64,000 nt of DNA from Klebsiella oxytoca. Its GTDB lineage: Bacteria; Pseudomonadota; Gammaproteobacteria; Enterobacterales; Enterobacteriaceae. Positions within the stretch are counted from its first letter, which is position 1, and the number at the start of each line of letters is the position of its first letter. Of the stretch, positions 1-8,053 are shown in pieces. Under the pieces are notes generated by a model, which searched no databases, had not been told where the DNA came from, and saw only the letters and a program-made list of their open reading frames with translations. A program made the translations under genes and the position numbers. The stretch covers positions 2,666,001 to 2,730,000 of the forward strand of contig NZ_CP046115.1 of the NCBI RefSeq assembly GCF_009707385.1, written 5' to 3'.

Positions 1-357
1 AGTCTCCGCTGGCGTAAAGCCCATCTCCGCCAGTAGCCTTTCCGCTTGCCAGACGTGATGCTCACGGTCAATAACGGGCAGTTTTGCCAGTACCACCTGA
101 AGGAGAGACTGTTCTAATAGCGTATCAGGGAGATGCTGTTCCACCCGCGCCAGCAGACAATGGTTGGCCAGCGCCACACTGCCCGAAGTGGGGTCGATAG
201 TCCCGTCCAGCACCTGCAGCAAGGTACTTTTGCCACAGCCGTTGTAGCCGATAAGACCAATGCGGTCGCCTTTTTTCAGGGTAAAGGAGAGCTCGGTGAA
301 CAGCGGGCCAAACGCCGTATCAACATGAAGAGATTGTGCAGTTAGTAATGTACTCAT
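1..357 (-). CDS. ABC-F family ATPase, N-terminal part (runs off the window)
   Basis: The first 119 codons of an ABC-F ATPase, open to the left edge. The product starts MSTLLTAQSLHVD and carries a Walker A motif (GYNGCGKST, residues 37-45) with no membrane segment. ABC-F proteins are soluble and act on the ribosome, either as housekeeping translation factors or as antibiotic-protection factors. The second ATPase domain and the linker that would separate these classes lie outside the window. The start ATG (355-357) has only a weak Shine-Dalgarno sequence. Upstream lies a translated leader with strong hairpins, described separately, which suggests regulated expression. The ABC-F assignment is firm; the subfamily is unknown. 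Confidence 0.85.
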   Translation of the reverse strand, partial: MSTLLTAQSLHVDTAFGPLFTELSFTLKKGDRIGLIGYNGCGKSTLLQVLDGTIDPTSGSVALANHCLLARVEQHLPDTLLEQSLLQVVLAKLPVIDREHHVWQAERLLAEMGFTPAET

Positions 358-459
358 TGTGAACTTACTCAAGAGTTACAGGCATGTGAATGCCTCGTCA
401 AACATCGCTGACGATAACCCGGTAAGCCCGAGGGAAGGGATTTAGTCTATGGTGTCTTC

Positions 460-504
460 GCTCAAGCTGAAGTTATCGCAGCACGATACCGATAACGCTT
501 GAGC
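460..504 (-). promoter_or_regulatory. Long leader hairpin upstream of the ABC-F gene
   Basis: On the minus strand GCTCAAGC-GTTATCG (504-490) pairs with CGATAAC-TTCA-GCTTGAGC (478-460), giving a 15-bp stem with one 4-nt bulge and an 11-nt loop. The arm CGATAAC can also pair with GTTATCG further downstream (plus 412-418), so two exclusive folds are possible. A third hairpin (AGGCAT/ATGCCT, 380-395) lies close to the ABC-F start. The overlap with the 27-codon leader ORF suggests an attenuator; this is inference. Confidence 0.5.
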
Positions 505-556
505 TGGTGCGATCGCCAAATGTATGTGAAAAAATAAACATTTCACAGTACAGCAT
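473..556 (-). CDS. 27-codon leader ORF upstream of the ABC-F gene
   Basis: A short ORF starts with ATG at 554-556, five bases after a consensus GGAGG (562-566), the best ribosome binding site in this part of the window. The peptide is 27 residues, begins MLYCEMFIF and ends GIVLR. Its last third lies in the left arm and loop of the 460-504 hairpin, and its TAA stop (473-475) is in the right arm. It runs in the same direction as the ABC-F gene, ending about 115 bases before that start. This is the layout of a leader peptide that controls a downstream gene through ribosome position. That it is translated is inferred from the binding site. Confidence 0.5.
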   Translation of the reverse strand: MLYCEMFIFSHTFGDRTSSSVIGIVLR

Positions 557-634
557 GGGATCCTCCTTTTCTATTCAGTTGGTTGAAGGATGCTGGCAGT
601 GTAGAGGAAGAGAGAGGTTTTGGCGAGCAGAGAA

Positions 635-660
635 CAAAAAAGGCCTGCAAAGCAGGCCTG
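635..660 (-). terminator. Rho-independent terminator of maeA
   Basis: Read on the minus strand, an AGGCCTGC-TTT-GCAGGCCT hairpin is followed by a run of six T. It begins 21 bases after the maeA stop. Confidence 0.85.
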
Positions 661-680
661 GTACAGTACTGTTCGACCGA

Positions 681-2378
681 TTAAATCGATGTCCGGCGAT
701 AGTTACGGTATTCCGGCAGCCAGAAGTTATCGGCGATGGCTTGTAACAACGCTTCTGCAGATGTCTTCACCGCCACGCCTTGCTCCTGAGCAACCTTGCC
801 CACGGCAAACGCGATAGCGCGCGAAACGATCTGGATATCTTTCAGCTCCGGCAGAACCGGACCTTCTCCGTTATTTACCAGCGGCGAATGTTTCGCCAGG
901 GTTTCACTGGCGGCCATCAGCATCTCATCGGTCACGCGCGATGCGCCAGAGGCGATAACGCCAAGCCCAATTCCCGGGAAGATGTAGGAGTTATTACATT
1001 GAGCGATAACGTACTGTTTGCCTTTGAGCGTGACCGGGGCGAACGGACTCCCGGTAGCAACCAGCGCTTCTCCGTCGGTCCAGCTGAGGATATTTTGCGG
1101 CGTGGCCTCCACGCGGGAGGTCGGATTGGATAGCGGCATTACGATTGGCCGCGGGCAGTGTCTATGCATCTCACGGATAATTTCTTCGGTGAATAGCCCC
1201 GGCTGGCCGGACACGCCGATCAGAATATCCGGTTTTACGTTGCGTACGACGTCTAGCAGCGACAGCACATCATTGGTGGTGTCCCAGTCTTGCAGGTGCT
1301 CGCGCTTTTGCACCAGTTTGCTCTGGAACGGCAGCAGGTTCGGCATGGCATCGGTCAGCAGGCCGAAACGGTCAACCATAAAGACGCGTTTACGGGCCTC
1401 TTCTTCGCTTAAACCTTCGCGCTGGATCTGGGCGACGATCTGCTCGGCAATACCGCAGCCCGCTGAACCCGCGCCAAGGAAAACAATTTTCTGTTCGCTA
1501 AGCTGGCTGCCTGCGCCGCGGCTGGCGGCGATCAGGGTACCGACGGTGACCGAGGCGGTGCCCTGGATATCATCATTGAATGAACACACTTCATGGCGGT
1601 AGCGGTTAAGCAGCGGCATGGCGTTTTTCTGCGCGAAGTCTTCGAACTGCAGCAAAACGTCTGGCCAGCGGGCTTTAATCGCCTGGATAACATCATCGAC
1701 AAACTGGTAGTACTCGTCGTCGGTGATACGCGGGTGGCGCCAGCCCATGTAGAGCGGATCGTCCAGCAGCTGCTGGTTGTTGGTACCGACGTCCAGTACC
1801 ACCGGCAGGGTATAAGCCGGGCTGATGCCGCCGCAGGTGGTATACAGCGACAGTTTGCCGATAGGAATTCCCATTCCTCCGATGCCCTGGTCACCGAGGC
1901 CAAGAATACGTTCGCCGTCGGTCATCACGATAACTTTGACGTTGTGGTTCGGCACGTTTTGCAGAATGTCGTCGAGGTTATTGCGGTTTTGCCAGGAGAT
2001 AAACACGCCGCGAGCGCGACGATAGATCTCAGAGAACCGTTCACAGGCGGCGCCGACGGTCGGGGTATAGATCACCGGCATCATCTCGTCGATATGGTTG
2101 CCGACCAGACGGTAGAAAAGCGTTTCGTTGGTATCCTGGATGTTGCGCAGGTAAATGTGTTTGTCGATGTCGGTCTTAAATCCCTGGTACTGGATCCACG
2201 CCCGCTCAGCCTGCTCTTCGATAGTTTCGACGACTTCCGGCAGCAGGCCCAGCAGGTTGAAGCTGCTACGCTCTTCCATGCTGAAGGCGCTGCCTTTGTT
2301 GAGCAACGGGAACTCAAGCAGAACGGGGCCCGCGTAAGGGATGTAAAGAGAGCGGTTTTTCTTATAAGTGAATTGCAT
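681..2378 (-). CDS. maeA: NAD-dependent malic enzyme (malate dehydrogenase, decarboxylating)
   Basis: The 565-residue product matches E. coli MaeA (SfcA) in length and nearly throughout in sequence. It oxidatively decarboxylates malate to pyruvate with NAD+ and a divalent metal, in the cytoplasm, linking the TCA cycle to pyruvate during growth on C4 acids. Visible signatures are [14 protein letters not shown], the malic-enzyme signature FNDDIQGTA, the Rossmann glycine motif [12 protein letters not shown], and [14 protein letters not shown]. The ATG follows a GGAGC ribosome binding site. The next gene downstream in transcription terms is separated by its own terminator; sra lies upstream on the same strand, as in E. 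coli. Only the N-terminal few residues (MQFTYKKN) differ clearly from E. coli. Confidence 0.97.
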   Translation of the reverse strand: MQFTYKKNRSLYIPYAGPVLLEFPLLNKGSAFSMEERSSFNLLGLLPEVVETIEEQAERAWIQYQGFKTDIDKHIYLRNIQDTNETLFYRLVGNHIDEMMPVIYTPTVGAACERFSEIYRRARGVFISWQNRNNLDDILQNVPNHNVKVIVMTDGERILGLGDQGIGGMGIPIGKLSLYTTCGGISPAYTLPVVLDVGTNNQQLLDDPLYMGWRHPRITDDEYYQFVDDVIQAIKARWPDVLLQFEDFAQKNAMPLLNRYRHEVCSFNDDIQGTASVTVGTLIAASRGAGSQLSEQKIVFLGAGSAGCGIAEQIVAQIQREGLSEEEARKRVFMVDRFGLLTDAMPNLLPFQSKLVQKREHLQDWDTTNDVLSLLDVVRNVKPDILIGVSGQPGLFTEEIIREMHRHCPRPIVMPLSNPTSRVEATPQNILSWTDGEALVATGSPFAPVTLKGKQYVIAQCNNSYIFPGIGLGVIASGASRVTDEMLMAASETLAKHSPLVNNGEGPVLPELKDIQIVSRAIAFAVGKVAQEQGVAVKTSAEALLQAIADNFWLPEYRNYRRTSI

Positions 2379-2504
2379 CGCACTGGCTCCTTGATAATCG
2401 CTTCAGCCCTGGCGCGGCGACAGGCGGGGGCTGGCAGGGAATGGCCGCGGGCAGAGTATAAAGCAGAAGAGTTCAAAGGAGGGTAAACATGAGGGCGATA
2501 GGCT

Positions 2505-2543
2505 TAAAAAAACACCATCCGCAAAAAAGGACGGTGTTTTTAT
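2505..2543 (-). terminator. Terminator downstream of sra
   Basis: On the minus strand AACACCGTCC and GGATGGTGTT form a hairpin (one G-U pair) followed by a run of T. It sits between sra and maeA and should end the sra transcript. T/A runs on both sides make it potentially bidirectional. Confidence 0.8.
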
Positions 2544-2561
2544 CATCATTCAGCTGAAAAT

Positions 2562-2702
2562 TTAGCCGCCGCGGCGCTTGCGGCCGGTGGCGTGGATATG
2601 GTTAACCGTGGTTTCCGCATCGCCCTCCAGCAGCACTTTTTTCTGCTGAGAAAGCTTGTAGTTCAGACCGAGAAGATGACGTGCCTGATGGTTCGATTTC
2701 AT
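2562..2702 (-). CDS. sra: Stationary-phase-induced ribosome-associated protein Sra (S22)
   Basis: A 46-residue basic protein beginning [20 protein letters not shown] and ending GRKRRGG, almost identical to E. coli Sra/RpsV (45 residues). It is a non-essential protein bound to the 30S ribosome in stationary phase. The ATG (2700-2702) is preceded by AAGGAGTAAG. Gene order maeA-sra-(bdm)-osmC is the E. coli order, but no bdm is present here. In E. coli sra is growth-phase controlled; no promoter was assigned in this sequence. Confidence 0.95.
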   Translation of the reverse strand: MKSNHQARHLLGLNYKLSQQKKVLLEGDAETTVNHIHATGRKRRGG

Positions 2703-2912
2703 TCTTACTCCTTTATCCTGTTTCGGTTTCAAGGACAAGCCCGACGGGCGTCGGACGAAATTTAACCCTTAAGTACGCCGCGTTTTATTAACGCGACGAT
2801 AATCAGCGTGGTCCATTTTCCCGGGATGCGCAATGTCGAACCGGCAGATTAAGAACAGTCTCTATGTGATGACGGAAATCGCTCCCCGACAAAAAGCAAG
2901 AGCAAGCCGTGA

Positions 2913-3764
2913 TTACCACTTCATTTCGCCGGTGTTTACTTTAGCGCTCAGCTCCAGAGAACTCTCTTCCGCGAGCCCTGGCCAGCGCTGTTTCATCGCT
3001 TTGATGACGCCTGCGGAATCTTTGTGTTCTTTGAGCGTCTGCTCAAATTGGGTCAGGTAATCGCGAGTAAAAATTATCGCCCGATCGCCCGCGGGCGGAG
3101 TACCGAGGTAATGACCCGGGATCACCCGTTGCGGATGCAGAGCGGCCATCTCATCGAGCGTATTAATCCATTGTTGACGGTTTTCCACGCTTTGCGTGTC
3201 GGCGGTCCAGACGTGCATTCCCCATGCTACGCCAGTACCGCCAAGAATGGCTTTATTGGCCGGGATCCACACATACGCCGCGTAGCTCTGCGGCTGACGA
3301 ATCTCAACTTTTTCCCCGTCGATGGTGAAGGTATTCGCTGTTATTGCCTGCGGGACGTAGACCTGCTTTGGCGCACCGTCTTTCATCTGCGGGCCCCAAT
3401 ACGCCAGCTTGGCCTCTTTGGTGGCGTTAATGTGTTTAACGACTTGCGAGGTAGCCACCACTTTGGCTTCCGGGAACGCTTTCACCAGCGGTTCCAGGCC
3501 GAAATAGAAATCCGGATCGCCGGAGGTAATCACGATACGGGTAAGCTTCTTCCCGCTTTTTCTGATCATTTCAACCAGCTTTTCGCCGTCTTTTACGCTG
3601 AACTGAGCGTCAAACAACACCGCTTCGTGCGGACCGGAGGCGAGGGTGGAGTTAACCGCGAAAATGCCGTTCTCCTGGGGATTGTAAGTTTGCAGCGTTA
3701 AGGGGGCGGCCAGAACTGAAGCGCTGAACAGCGTAGTGGCAATAGCAAGGGCAGATAATTTCAT
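2913..3764 (-). CDS. Periplasmic metallo-beta-lactamase-fold protein lacking the metal motif
   Basis: A 283-residue protein with a Sec signal peptide (cleavage probably after ASVLAA, about residue 20). The body aligns with the MBL-fold hydrolases: VLFDAQFSVKDGEKL, then RIVITSGDPDFYFGLEPL, a middle histidine in GMHVWTAD (H184) and a C-terminal histidine in VIPGHYLG (H218). The canonical H-x-H-x-D-H metal motif is replaced by S81-G-D83-P-D85-F86, keeping only the aspartate. Either metal binding is lost or a different ligand set is used. The gene is divergent from a LysR regulator, with 114 bases between starts, so that regulator may control it. No substrate can be named. Confidence 0.75.
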   Translation of the reverse strand: MKLSALAIATTLFSASVLAAPLTLQTYNPQENGIFAVNSTLASGPHEAVLFDAQFSVKDGEKLVEMIRKSGKKLTRIVITSGDPDFYFGLEPLVKAFPEAKVVATSQVVKHINATKEAKLAYWGPQMKDGAPKQVYVPQAITANTFTIDGEKVEIRQPQSYAAYVWIPANKAILGGTGVAWGMHVWTADTQSVENRQQWINTLDEMAALHPQRVIPGHYLGTPPAGDRAIIFTRDYLTQFEQTLKEHKDSAGVIKAMKQRWPGLAEESSLELSAKVNTGEMKW

Positions 3765-3878
3765 GTTCGCTTTCTCTTTGTCAGGTGAATCAGCGTTATT
3801 CTACGGATTTCCTGATTTGCGAAAATTCCTGAAAAAAGAGATGCTGAGTTTCATAAAACGTGCAGATGGAATCAAATA

Positions 3879-4781
3879 ATGGATCGGGTTATTGCCGCGC
3901 AGGTATATATGCGCATTTGCGAACTGGGGAGTTTAAGCGCTGCCGCGCGCGCGTTGGGAATGTCGCGGCCAATGGTCAGCCGCTATCTTGAGCAGATGGA
4001 ACAGTGGGCCGGCGCCCGGCTGGTTCATCGTTCAACCCGCAAACTGACGCTGACTCCCGCCGGGGAAAAAGTGCTGCAAAAAACGCGCGCGTTGACGCAG
4101 ATATCGGATGAGATAGCCGGACAGAGCGAGCGCGCGATCCCCAGCGGAACGCTGCGCGTTGCCTGCGCGCACTTCACCGCAATGCAGCTTATTTCCCCGC
4201 TGTTGCCCGATTTTCTCGCCCGTTATCCCCAGCTGCGCCTTGAGCTGGATATCAATAATCATCCGGTGAGTCTGATAGGCGAACGGATCGACGTGGCGAT
4301 TCGGATCACCGATAACCCTGAACCAGGGACGATTGCCCGCCGTCTTGGGGTTTGCCGTTCGGTTCTGTGCGCTTCGCCGTGCTGGCTGCAGCAGAACGAA
4401 CCGCTGCAAACGCCGGACGACCTGACTCGCCACAATTGTCTGCATTACAGCCATTTTGCCAGTCAGACCTGGCAGTTTAGCGACGCCGACGGCAATAGCG
4501 CGGCGGTGGCGGTTTCCGGTAACCTCAGTGCCGGGATATCTTCTCTGCTAATGGAAGCAGCCGTTGCCGGCTGCGGTATTGCGATGCTGCCGGAGCTGGA
4601 GGCGCAAAGGGCGCTTAACAGCGGGGCACTGAAGCAGATCTTACCGGCATGGCGACCAAAAGCGTTGAGTGTATACGGCATTTACCTCTCGCGGGACTTT
4701 CAGCCAAGCGCGCTGCCGCTATTTCTCGCTGAGATCCAGCAGCAGCTGGCCCACACTCACGATCCAAAAGGAACGCTTTGA
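3879..4781 (+). CDS. LysR-family transcriptional regulator
   Basis: A 300-residue LysR-type regulator. The N-terminal winged helix-turn-helix covers about residues 1-60 (GSLSAAARALGMSRPMVSRYLEQMEQ), followed by the co-inducer-binding domain (SGTLRVACAHFTAMQL onward). It belongs to the group whose helix reads AAARALGMSRPMVSR, similar to DsdC/YhjC-like regulators of one target operon. It is transcribed away from the MBL-fold gene, the likely target. Its TGA stop overlaps the ATG of the following acetyltransferase by one base (TGATG), so the two are probably translated from one message. The effector is unknown. Confidence 0.88.
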   Translation: MDRVIAAQVYMRICELGSLSAAARALGMSRPMVSRYLEQMEQWAGARLVHRSTRKLTLTPAGEKVLQKTRALTQISDEIAGQSERAIPSGTLRVACAHFTAMQLISPLLPDFLARYPQLRLELDINNHPVSLIGERIDVAIRITDNPEPGTIARRLGVCRSVLCASPCWLQQNEPLQTPDDLTRHNCLHYSHFASQTWQFSDADGNSAAVAVSGNLSAGISSLLMEAAVAGCGIAMLPELEAQRALNSGALKQILPAWRPKALSVYGIYLSRDFQPSALPLFLAEIQQQLAHTHDPKGTL

Positions 4782-5251
4782 TGATAGAGCTTCGCTCAAT
4801 GCGCGATGAAGAATACTCCGCTTACCTTGACTATTTTATCGCCGATTATGCGGCGGAAATTTCGGCTAATTATGCGCTTGCACCAGCGGCGGCGTTAGCC
4901 CAGGCGCAGGGTGAAATCGCCGCGGATCTACCCGACGGCGTCAATACCCGCGGCCAGGTTTTATGCTGTCTATTCAATGAAGTGGCGGCCCGGGTCGGCT
5001 ATCTCTGGTACAAGCCGGATGAAAAGATGCGCTCCGCGTTTATCTGCGATTTTTATATTTTTCCGGCATTTCAGGGGCAAGGTTTGGGTAAACAAGCAAT
5101 GACGGCCTTAGAGAATGAGCTGAAAAGCAAAGGTATCCGCCAAATTAAGCTGCGCGTCGCTGGCGATAATCAGCGCGCTCGTCGTCTCTACGAAGTCAGC
5201 GGGTTCCACGTTACCGGCGTTAATATGAGCAAGAATATCCCTACAGATTGA
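4781..5251 (+). CDS. GNAT family N-acetyltransferase
   Basis: A 156-residue GNAT acetyltransferase. The acetyl-CoA motif A is visible as FYIFPAFQGQGLGKQAMTALENEL (Q-x-x-G-x-G type) and motif B as RLYEVSGFHVTGVNMSKNI, placing the fold in the C-terminal half. The start chosen is the ATG that overlaps the LysR stop; a TTG one codon earlier is also in frame. Coupling to the LysR gene suggests co-expression. The acceptor substrate cannot be inferred. The gap to osmC holds the osmC promoter. Confidence 0.82.
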   Translation: MIELRSMRDEEYSAYLDYFIADYAAEISANYALAPAAALAQAQGEIAADLPDGVNTRGQVLCCLFNEVAARVGYLWYKPDEKMRSAFICDFYIFPAFQGQGLGKQAMTALENELKSKGIRQIKLRVAGDNQRARRLYEVSGFHVTGVNMSKNIPTD

Positions 5252-5292
5252 TCTGAAAATAGCCGTGTGTCATCCAGACAGGCAAGGGGCTT

Positions 5293-5300
5293 CTATACTT
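5293..5300 (+). promoter_or_regulatory. Sigma-S type -10 element of osmC
   Basis: CTATACTT lies 31 bases before the osmC ATG. It matches the extended sigma-S -10 consensus CTATACT, and osmC is a known sigma-S-dependent gene in E. coli. AGGAG (5320-5324) is the osmC ribosome binding site. Confidence 0.65.
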
Positions 5301-5331
5301 AAAACCTTTAATGTCCAAAAGGAGCGATATC

Positions 5332-5763
5332 ATGGCAATCCATAAGAAAGGTCAGGCGCATTGGGAAGGGGATCTGAAAAGCGGTAAAGGAACCGTCTCG
5401 ACCGAGAGCGGTGCGCTGAACCAGCAGCCTTATGGTTTTAACACCCGTTTTGAGGGGGTAAAGGGAACCAACCCGGAAGAGTTAATCGGGGCTGCCCATG
5501 CTGCCTGTTTCTCCATGGCGCTCTCGTTAATGTTAAGTGAAGAAGGTTATACTGCCACCTCAATTGATACCACCGCGGTGGTTACCCTGGATAAAGCCGG
5601 CGGCGGTTTTGCGATTACCAAAATTGCGCTACAGAGTAAAATTGTGCTGCCAGGCATTGAAGCCAATGTCTTTGACGGCATTATTCAAAAAGCCAAAGCC
5701 GGTTGCCCGGTGTCGCAGGTTCTCAACGCTGAGATAAGCCTCGACTATCAGCTTAATGCTTAA
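5332..5763 (+). CDS. osmC: Osmotically inducible peroxiredoxin OsmC
   Basis: A 143-residue protein, the same length as E. coli OsmC and highly similar (IHKKGQAHWEGDLKSGKGTV, TNPEELIGAAHAACFSMALS). OsmC is a thiol peroxidase that reduces organic hydroperoxides and acts as a dimer in the cytoplasm. The peroxidatic Cys is in AHAACFSMAL and the second Cys is in KAGCPVSQV. The start was set at the ATG behind AGGAG rather than an in-frame ATG 21 bases upstream. A sigma-S-like -10 precedes it, consistent with osmotic and stationary-phase induction. Confidence 0.96.
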   Translation: MAIHKKGQAHWEGDLKSGKGTVSTESGALNQQPYGFNTRFEGVKGTNPEELIGAAHAACFSMALSLMLSEEGYTATSIDTTAVVTLDKAGGGFAITKIALQSKIVLPGIEANVFDGIIQKAKAGCPVSQVLNAEISLDYQLNA

Positions 5764-5773
5764 TATCTCAGGT

Positions 5774-5790
5774 GCCCGCCAGTGGCGGGC
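5774..5790 (+). terminator. Hairpin after osmC
   Basis: GCCCGCC-AGT-GGCGGGC, 10 bases after the osmC stop. The stem is strong but no T-run follows, so termination strength is uncertain. Confidence 0.5.
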
Positions 5791-5876
5791 GCTCGCGTCT
5801 TAAAAGCCATCAAGGCAAATGCCTCCAACGCCGATTAATGCTATCTTTTTCGCTCACGGAAAGGAGCGGACGGATA

Positions 5877-6746
5877 ATGGTCAGCATACGCAAAACGATC
5901 GAAGCTCAGGTTCTGGGCTTAACCGGCATAGCGTTAAAAGAGATCGATTTTGAACAGCCTAAAGGTGAGCCGGGGCTATTTGGTCCACGGTCGGCTATCT
6001 GGCAGGTGCATGGCGATTTCACCTCCATGCTGTGCGGAGGCGTCAGCGCGCTGCTGCTACAGATGCTCCATCCCTTAGCGCTGGCGGGCGTCTGGGATCA
6101 CTCAAACTTTCGGGAAGATATCTTCGGCCGTCTGCGCCGCACCAGCCAGTTTATTTCCGCCACGACCTTTGGAACCACCGTCGACGCCGAACGGCTGATT
6201 GCAAAAGTGCAGGGGATCCATCTGCGGGTGAACGGCGAAGATAAAGACGGTACGCCCTACCGGGCCAGCGACCCTGACTTGCTGACCTGGGTTCATGTCG
6301 CCGAGTGCAGCAGCTTTATGGCCTCGCATCTGCGCTATAAACGCAGCGTGGTTAGCGCCGCTCGCCAGGAGCAGTACTACCAGGAAGCCGGCGAAATTGC
6401 CCGTCGTCTTGGGGCGCGAGATATTCCGCTAACGCCACGCCAGGTTGCCGACTATCTACAGGATATGCGTCCAAAACTCCGCTACGATGAGCGAACCCGG
6501 GAAGTCGCCGAGGTGCTGCTATCGACCCGCCTGCCGGGCCGTATGAGTCAACCGGTTGGGCGGGTAATGATGCGCGCCGGTATCGATTTGCTGCCGTTGT
6601 GGGCGCAGGAAATGCTCAATTTACCCATGAGCGCGCTGCAGCGACACAGCGCGAGGATTGCGGTCCACGGCGTTGCTCGCATATTACGCGCTTCGGTGCG
6701 TAACGGCGCTTATCATTGCGCAATGCGCCGGATGAATGAACTTTAA
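5877..6746 (+). CDS. MpaB/DUF2236 family protein (putative heme oxygenase-like)
   Basis: A 289-residue protein of the oxygenase MpaB/DUF2236 family, recognised by QVHGDFTSMLCGGVSALLLQ, MLHPLALAGVWDHSNFREDIFGRLRRT and the TWVHVAE stretch. Family members include the rubber oxygenase Lcp and mycotoxin-synthesis MpaB; the histidines in HPLALAGVWDHS and VHVAE are where such proteins bind heme. Function in enterics is unknown. The start was placed at the ATG ten bases after AAGGAG (5861-5866); the frame stays open 35 codons further upstream, but that part looks non-coding. A strong terminator follows. Confidence 0.78.
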   Translation: MVSIRKTIEAQVLGLTGIALKEIDFEQPKGEPGLFGPRSAIWQVHGDFTSMLCGGVSALLLQMLHPLALAGVWDHSNFREDIFGRLRRTSQFISATTFGTTVDAERLIAKVQGIHLRVNGEDKDGTPYRASDPDLLTWVHVAECSSFMASHLRYKRSVVSAARQEQYYQEAGEIARRLGARDIPLTPRQVADYLQDMRPKLRYDERTREVAEVLLSTRLPGRMSQPVGRVMMRAGIDLLPLWAQEMLNLPMSALQRHSARIAVHGVARILRASVRNGAYHCAMRRMNEL

Positions 6747-6770
6747 CTTTTTAGTTTGTGGTTTTATCTT

Positions 6771-6806
6771 AAAAATAGCCTGAGCTATTATTGCTCAGGC
6801 TATTTT
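6771..6806 (+). terminator. Strong bidirectional terminator
   Basis: ATAGCCTGAGC and GCTCAGGCTAT form a perfect 11-bp stem with a 7-nt loop, flanked by AAAAA and TTTTG. It follows the DUF2236 gene. Confidence 0.85.
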
Positions 6807-6943
6807 GTATAAAGAAAAATTATTCTCATTTATATTTTCTTGTCGGTTAAAAATAATTAAATATTATCTTAACGAGCAGGGAATATTCAGGAAAAATTAA
6901 ACTAAATCGCGTAGGTTATTTCTTTTTGTCAGGATGATTAATA

Positions 6944-7852
6944 ATGATGCAGATTGCCGACGAGAGTCAGCGCTCACGGGTTGCGCGTAAAACAACGCTG
7001 GTTAGCGTGGTGGTGAACCTTTTTTTGTCGAGCTTTCAGGTACTGGCGGGGATCTTTTCCGGATCGCAGGGCTTAATTGCCGATGGTATTCATTCTCTTT
7101 CCGATTTAGTTGCGGACTTCGTGGTGCTGATAGCCAATAAAAAAAGCCGCCAACCTTCGGACAGCGATCACCATTACGGGCACTGGCGTTATGAAAACGG
7201 CGCCTCTCTGGTGATTGGCGCACTGCTGTTGCTGGTTGGCATCGGTATGCTGTGGTCCGCTTGCAACAAACTGCTGAATCCGGAGTCTATCCCGAATGTG
7301 CATATTACCGCGCTGTGGGTCGCGCTTGGCGCGCTGACCGCCAAAGAGATTTTATTCCGCTATATGCTAAGAGCCGCCACGCGGATCCAGTCCTCAATGC
7401 TGATTGCCAACGCGTGGCACGCCCGCTCTGATGCGGCGTCATCGGTGGTAGTGGCGATGGGTATCATCGGGAATCTGGCGGGTTTCGCCTGGCTGGACCC
7501 GGTTGCCGCGCTGGTTGTCGGCGTGCTGATCGCCCGGATGGGCTATACCTTCTCGGCAGATGCGCTGCATGACTTAATGGATCGTTCCGTGGACAGCGAG
7601 ACCGAACAGCAAATAAAAACCACAATTCTGGCGACACCCGGGGTTGTTGCTCTGCACGACCTGAAAACCCGCCGTGCCGGTGATTTGATACTGGTTGATG
7701 TGCACATCGAAGTGCCGGGAAATTTATCGGTGGTCGAAGGGCACGATATTGCGCTCCTGGCCCGCTCTCGGGTATTAAAAAATCATAACGTCCTGAATAT
7801 GATGATTCATATCGACCCTTGTCGTGCGGAAATCTCCGCCATTGCCACTTAG
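6944..7852 (+). CDS. Cation diffusion facilitator (CDF) family divalent metal exporter
   Basis: A 302-residue CDF transporter with six predicted membrane segments and a cytoplasmic C-terminal domain. The metal-site residues are visible: DGIHSLSDLVADF in segment 2 (x-H-x-x-x-D pattern) and WHARSDAASS in segment 5 (H-x-x-x-D). The C-terminal domain holds GVVALHDLKTRRAGDLILVDVHIEV, typical of the dimerising ferredoxin-like fold. It would exchange Zn2+, Fe2+, Mn2+ or similar for protons at the inner membrane. It is distinct from FieF and ZitB, and specificity cannot be read from the sequence. Start ATG at 6944 follows AGGAT; a second ATG is adjacent. Confidence 0.88.
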   Translation: MMQIADESQRSRVARKTTLVSVVVNLFLSSFQVLAGIFSGSQGLIADGIHSLSDLVADFVVLIANKKSRQPSDSDHHYGHWRYENGASLVIGALLLLVGIGMLWSACNKLLNPESIPNVHITALWVALGALTAKEILFRYMLRAATRIQSSMLIANAWHARSDAASSVVVAMGIIGNLAGFAWLDPVAALVVGVLIARMGYTFSADALHDLMDRSVDSETEQQIKTTILATPGVVALHDLKTRRAGDLILVDVHIEVPGNLSVVEGHDIALLARSRVLKNHNVLNMMIHIDPCRAEISAIAT

Positions 7853-7927
7853 TTTATCCCACGGCAATCGCCGGGTTTGTTATTTTCCGGACAATATTGC
7901 CTGAAAAATAAAAAAGGACCATAATTT

Positions 7928-7962
7928 ACCGGCTATTCTGTCATCGCTGATAAATAGCCGGT
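7928..7962. repeat. Inverted repeat between CDF and bestrophin genes
   Basis: ACCGGCTATT and AATAGCCGGT form a perfect 10-bp stem around a 15-nt loop, 76 bases after the CDF stop. It may be a weak terminator; only TT follows the stem. Confidence 0.4.
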
Positions 7963-8053
7963 TTAAACCGTGTCGTACTTTTGCACAATATAAAATTAAA
8001 TCGCTTAATAGACCCCCTCTATTAAGCCTTTCGAATCTTCAGGAAGTAATACA

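Noticed and set aside
1593..2486. Long plus-strand ORF (297 residues) opposite maeA
   Set aside because: It has no domain, no ribosome binding site and runs antisense through a well-conserved malic enzyme gene.
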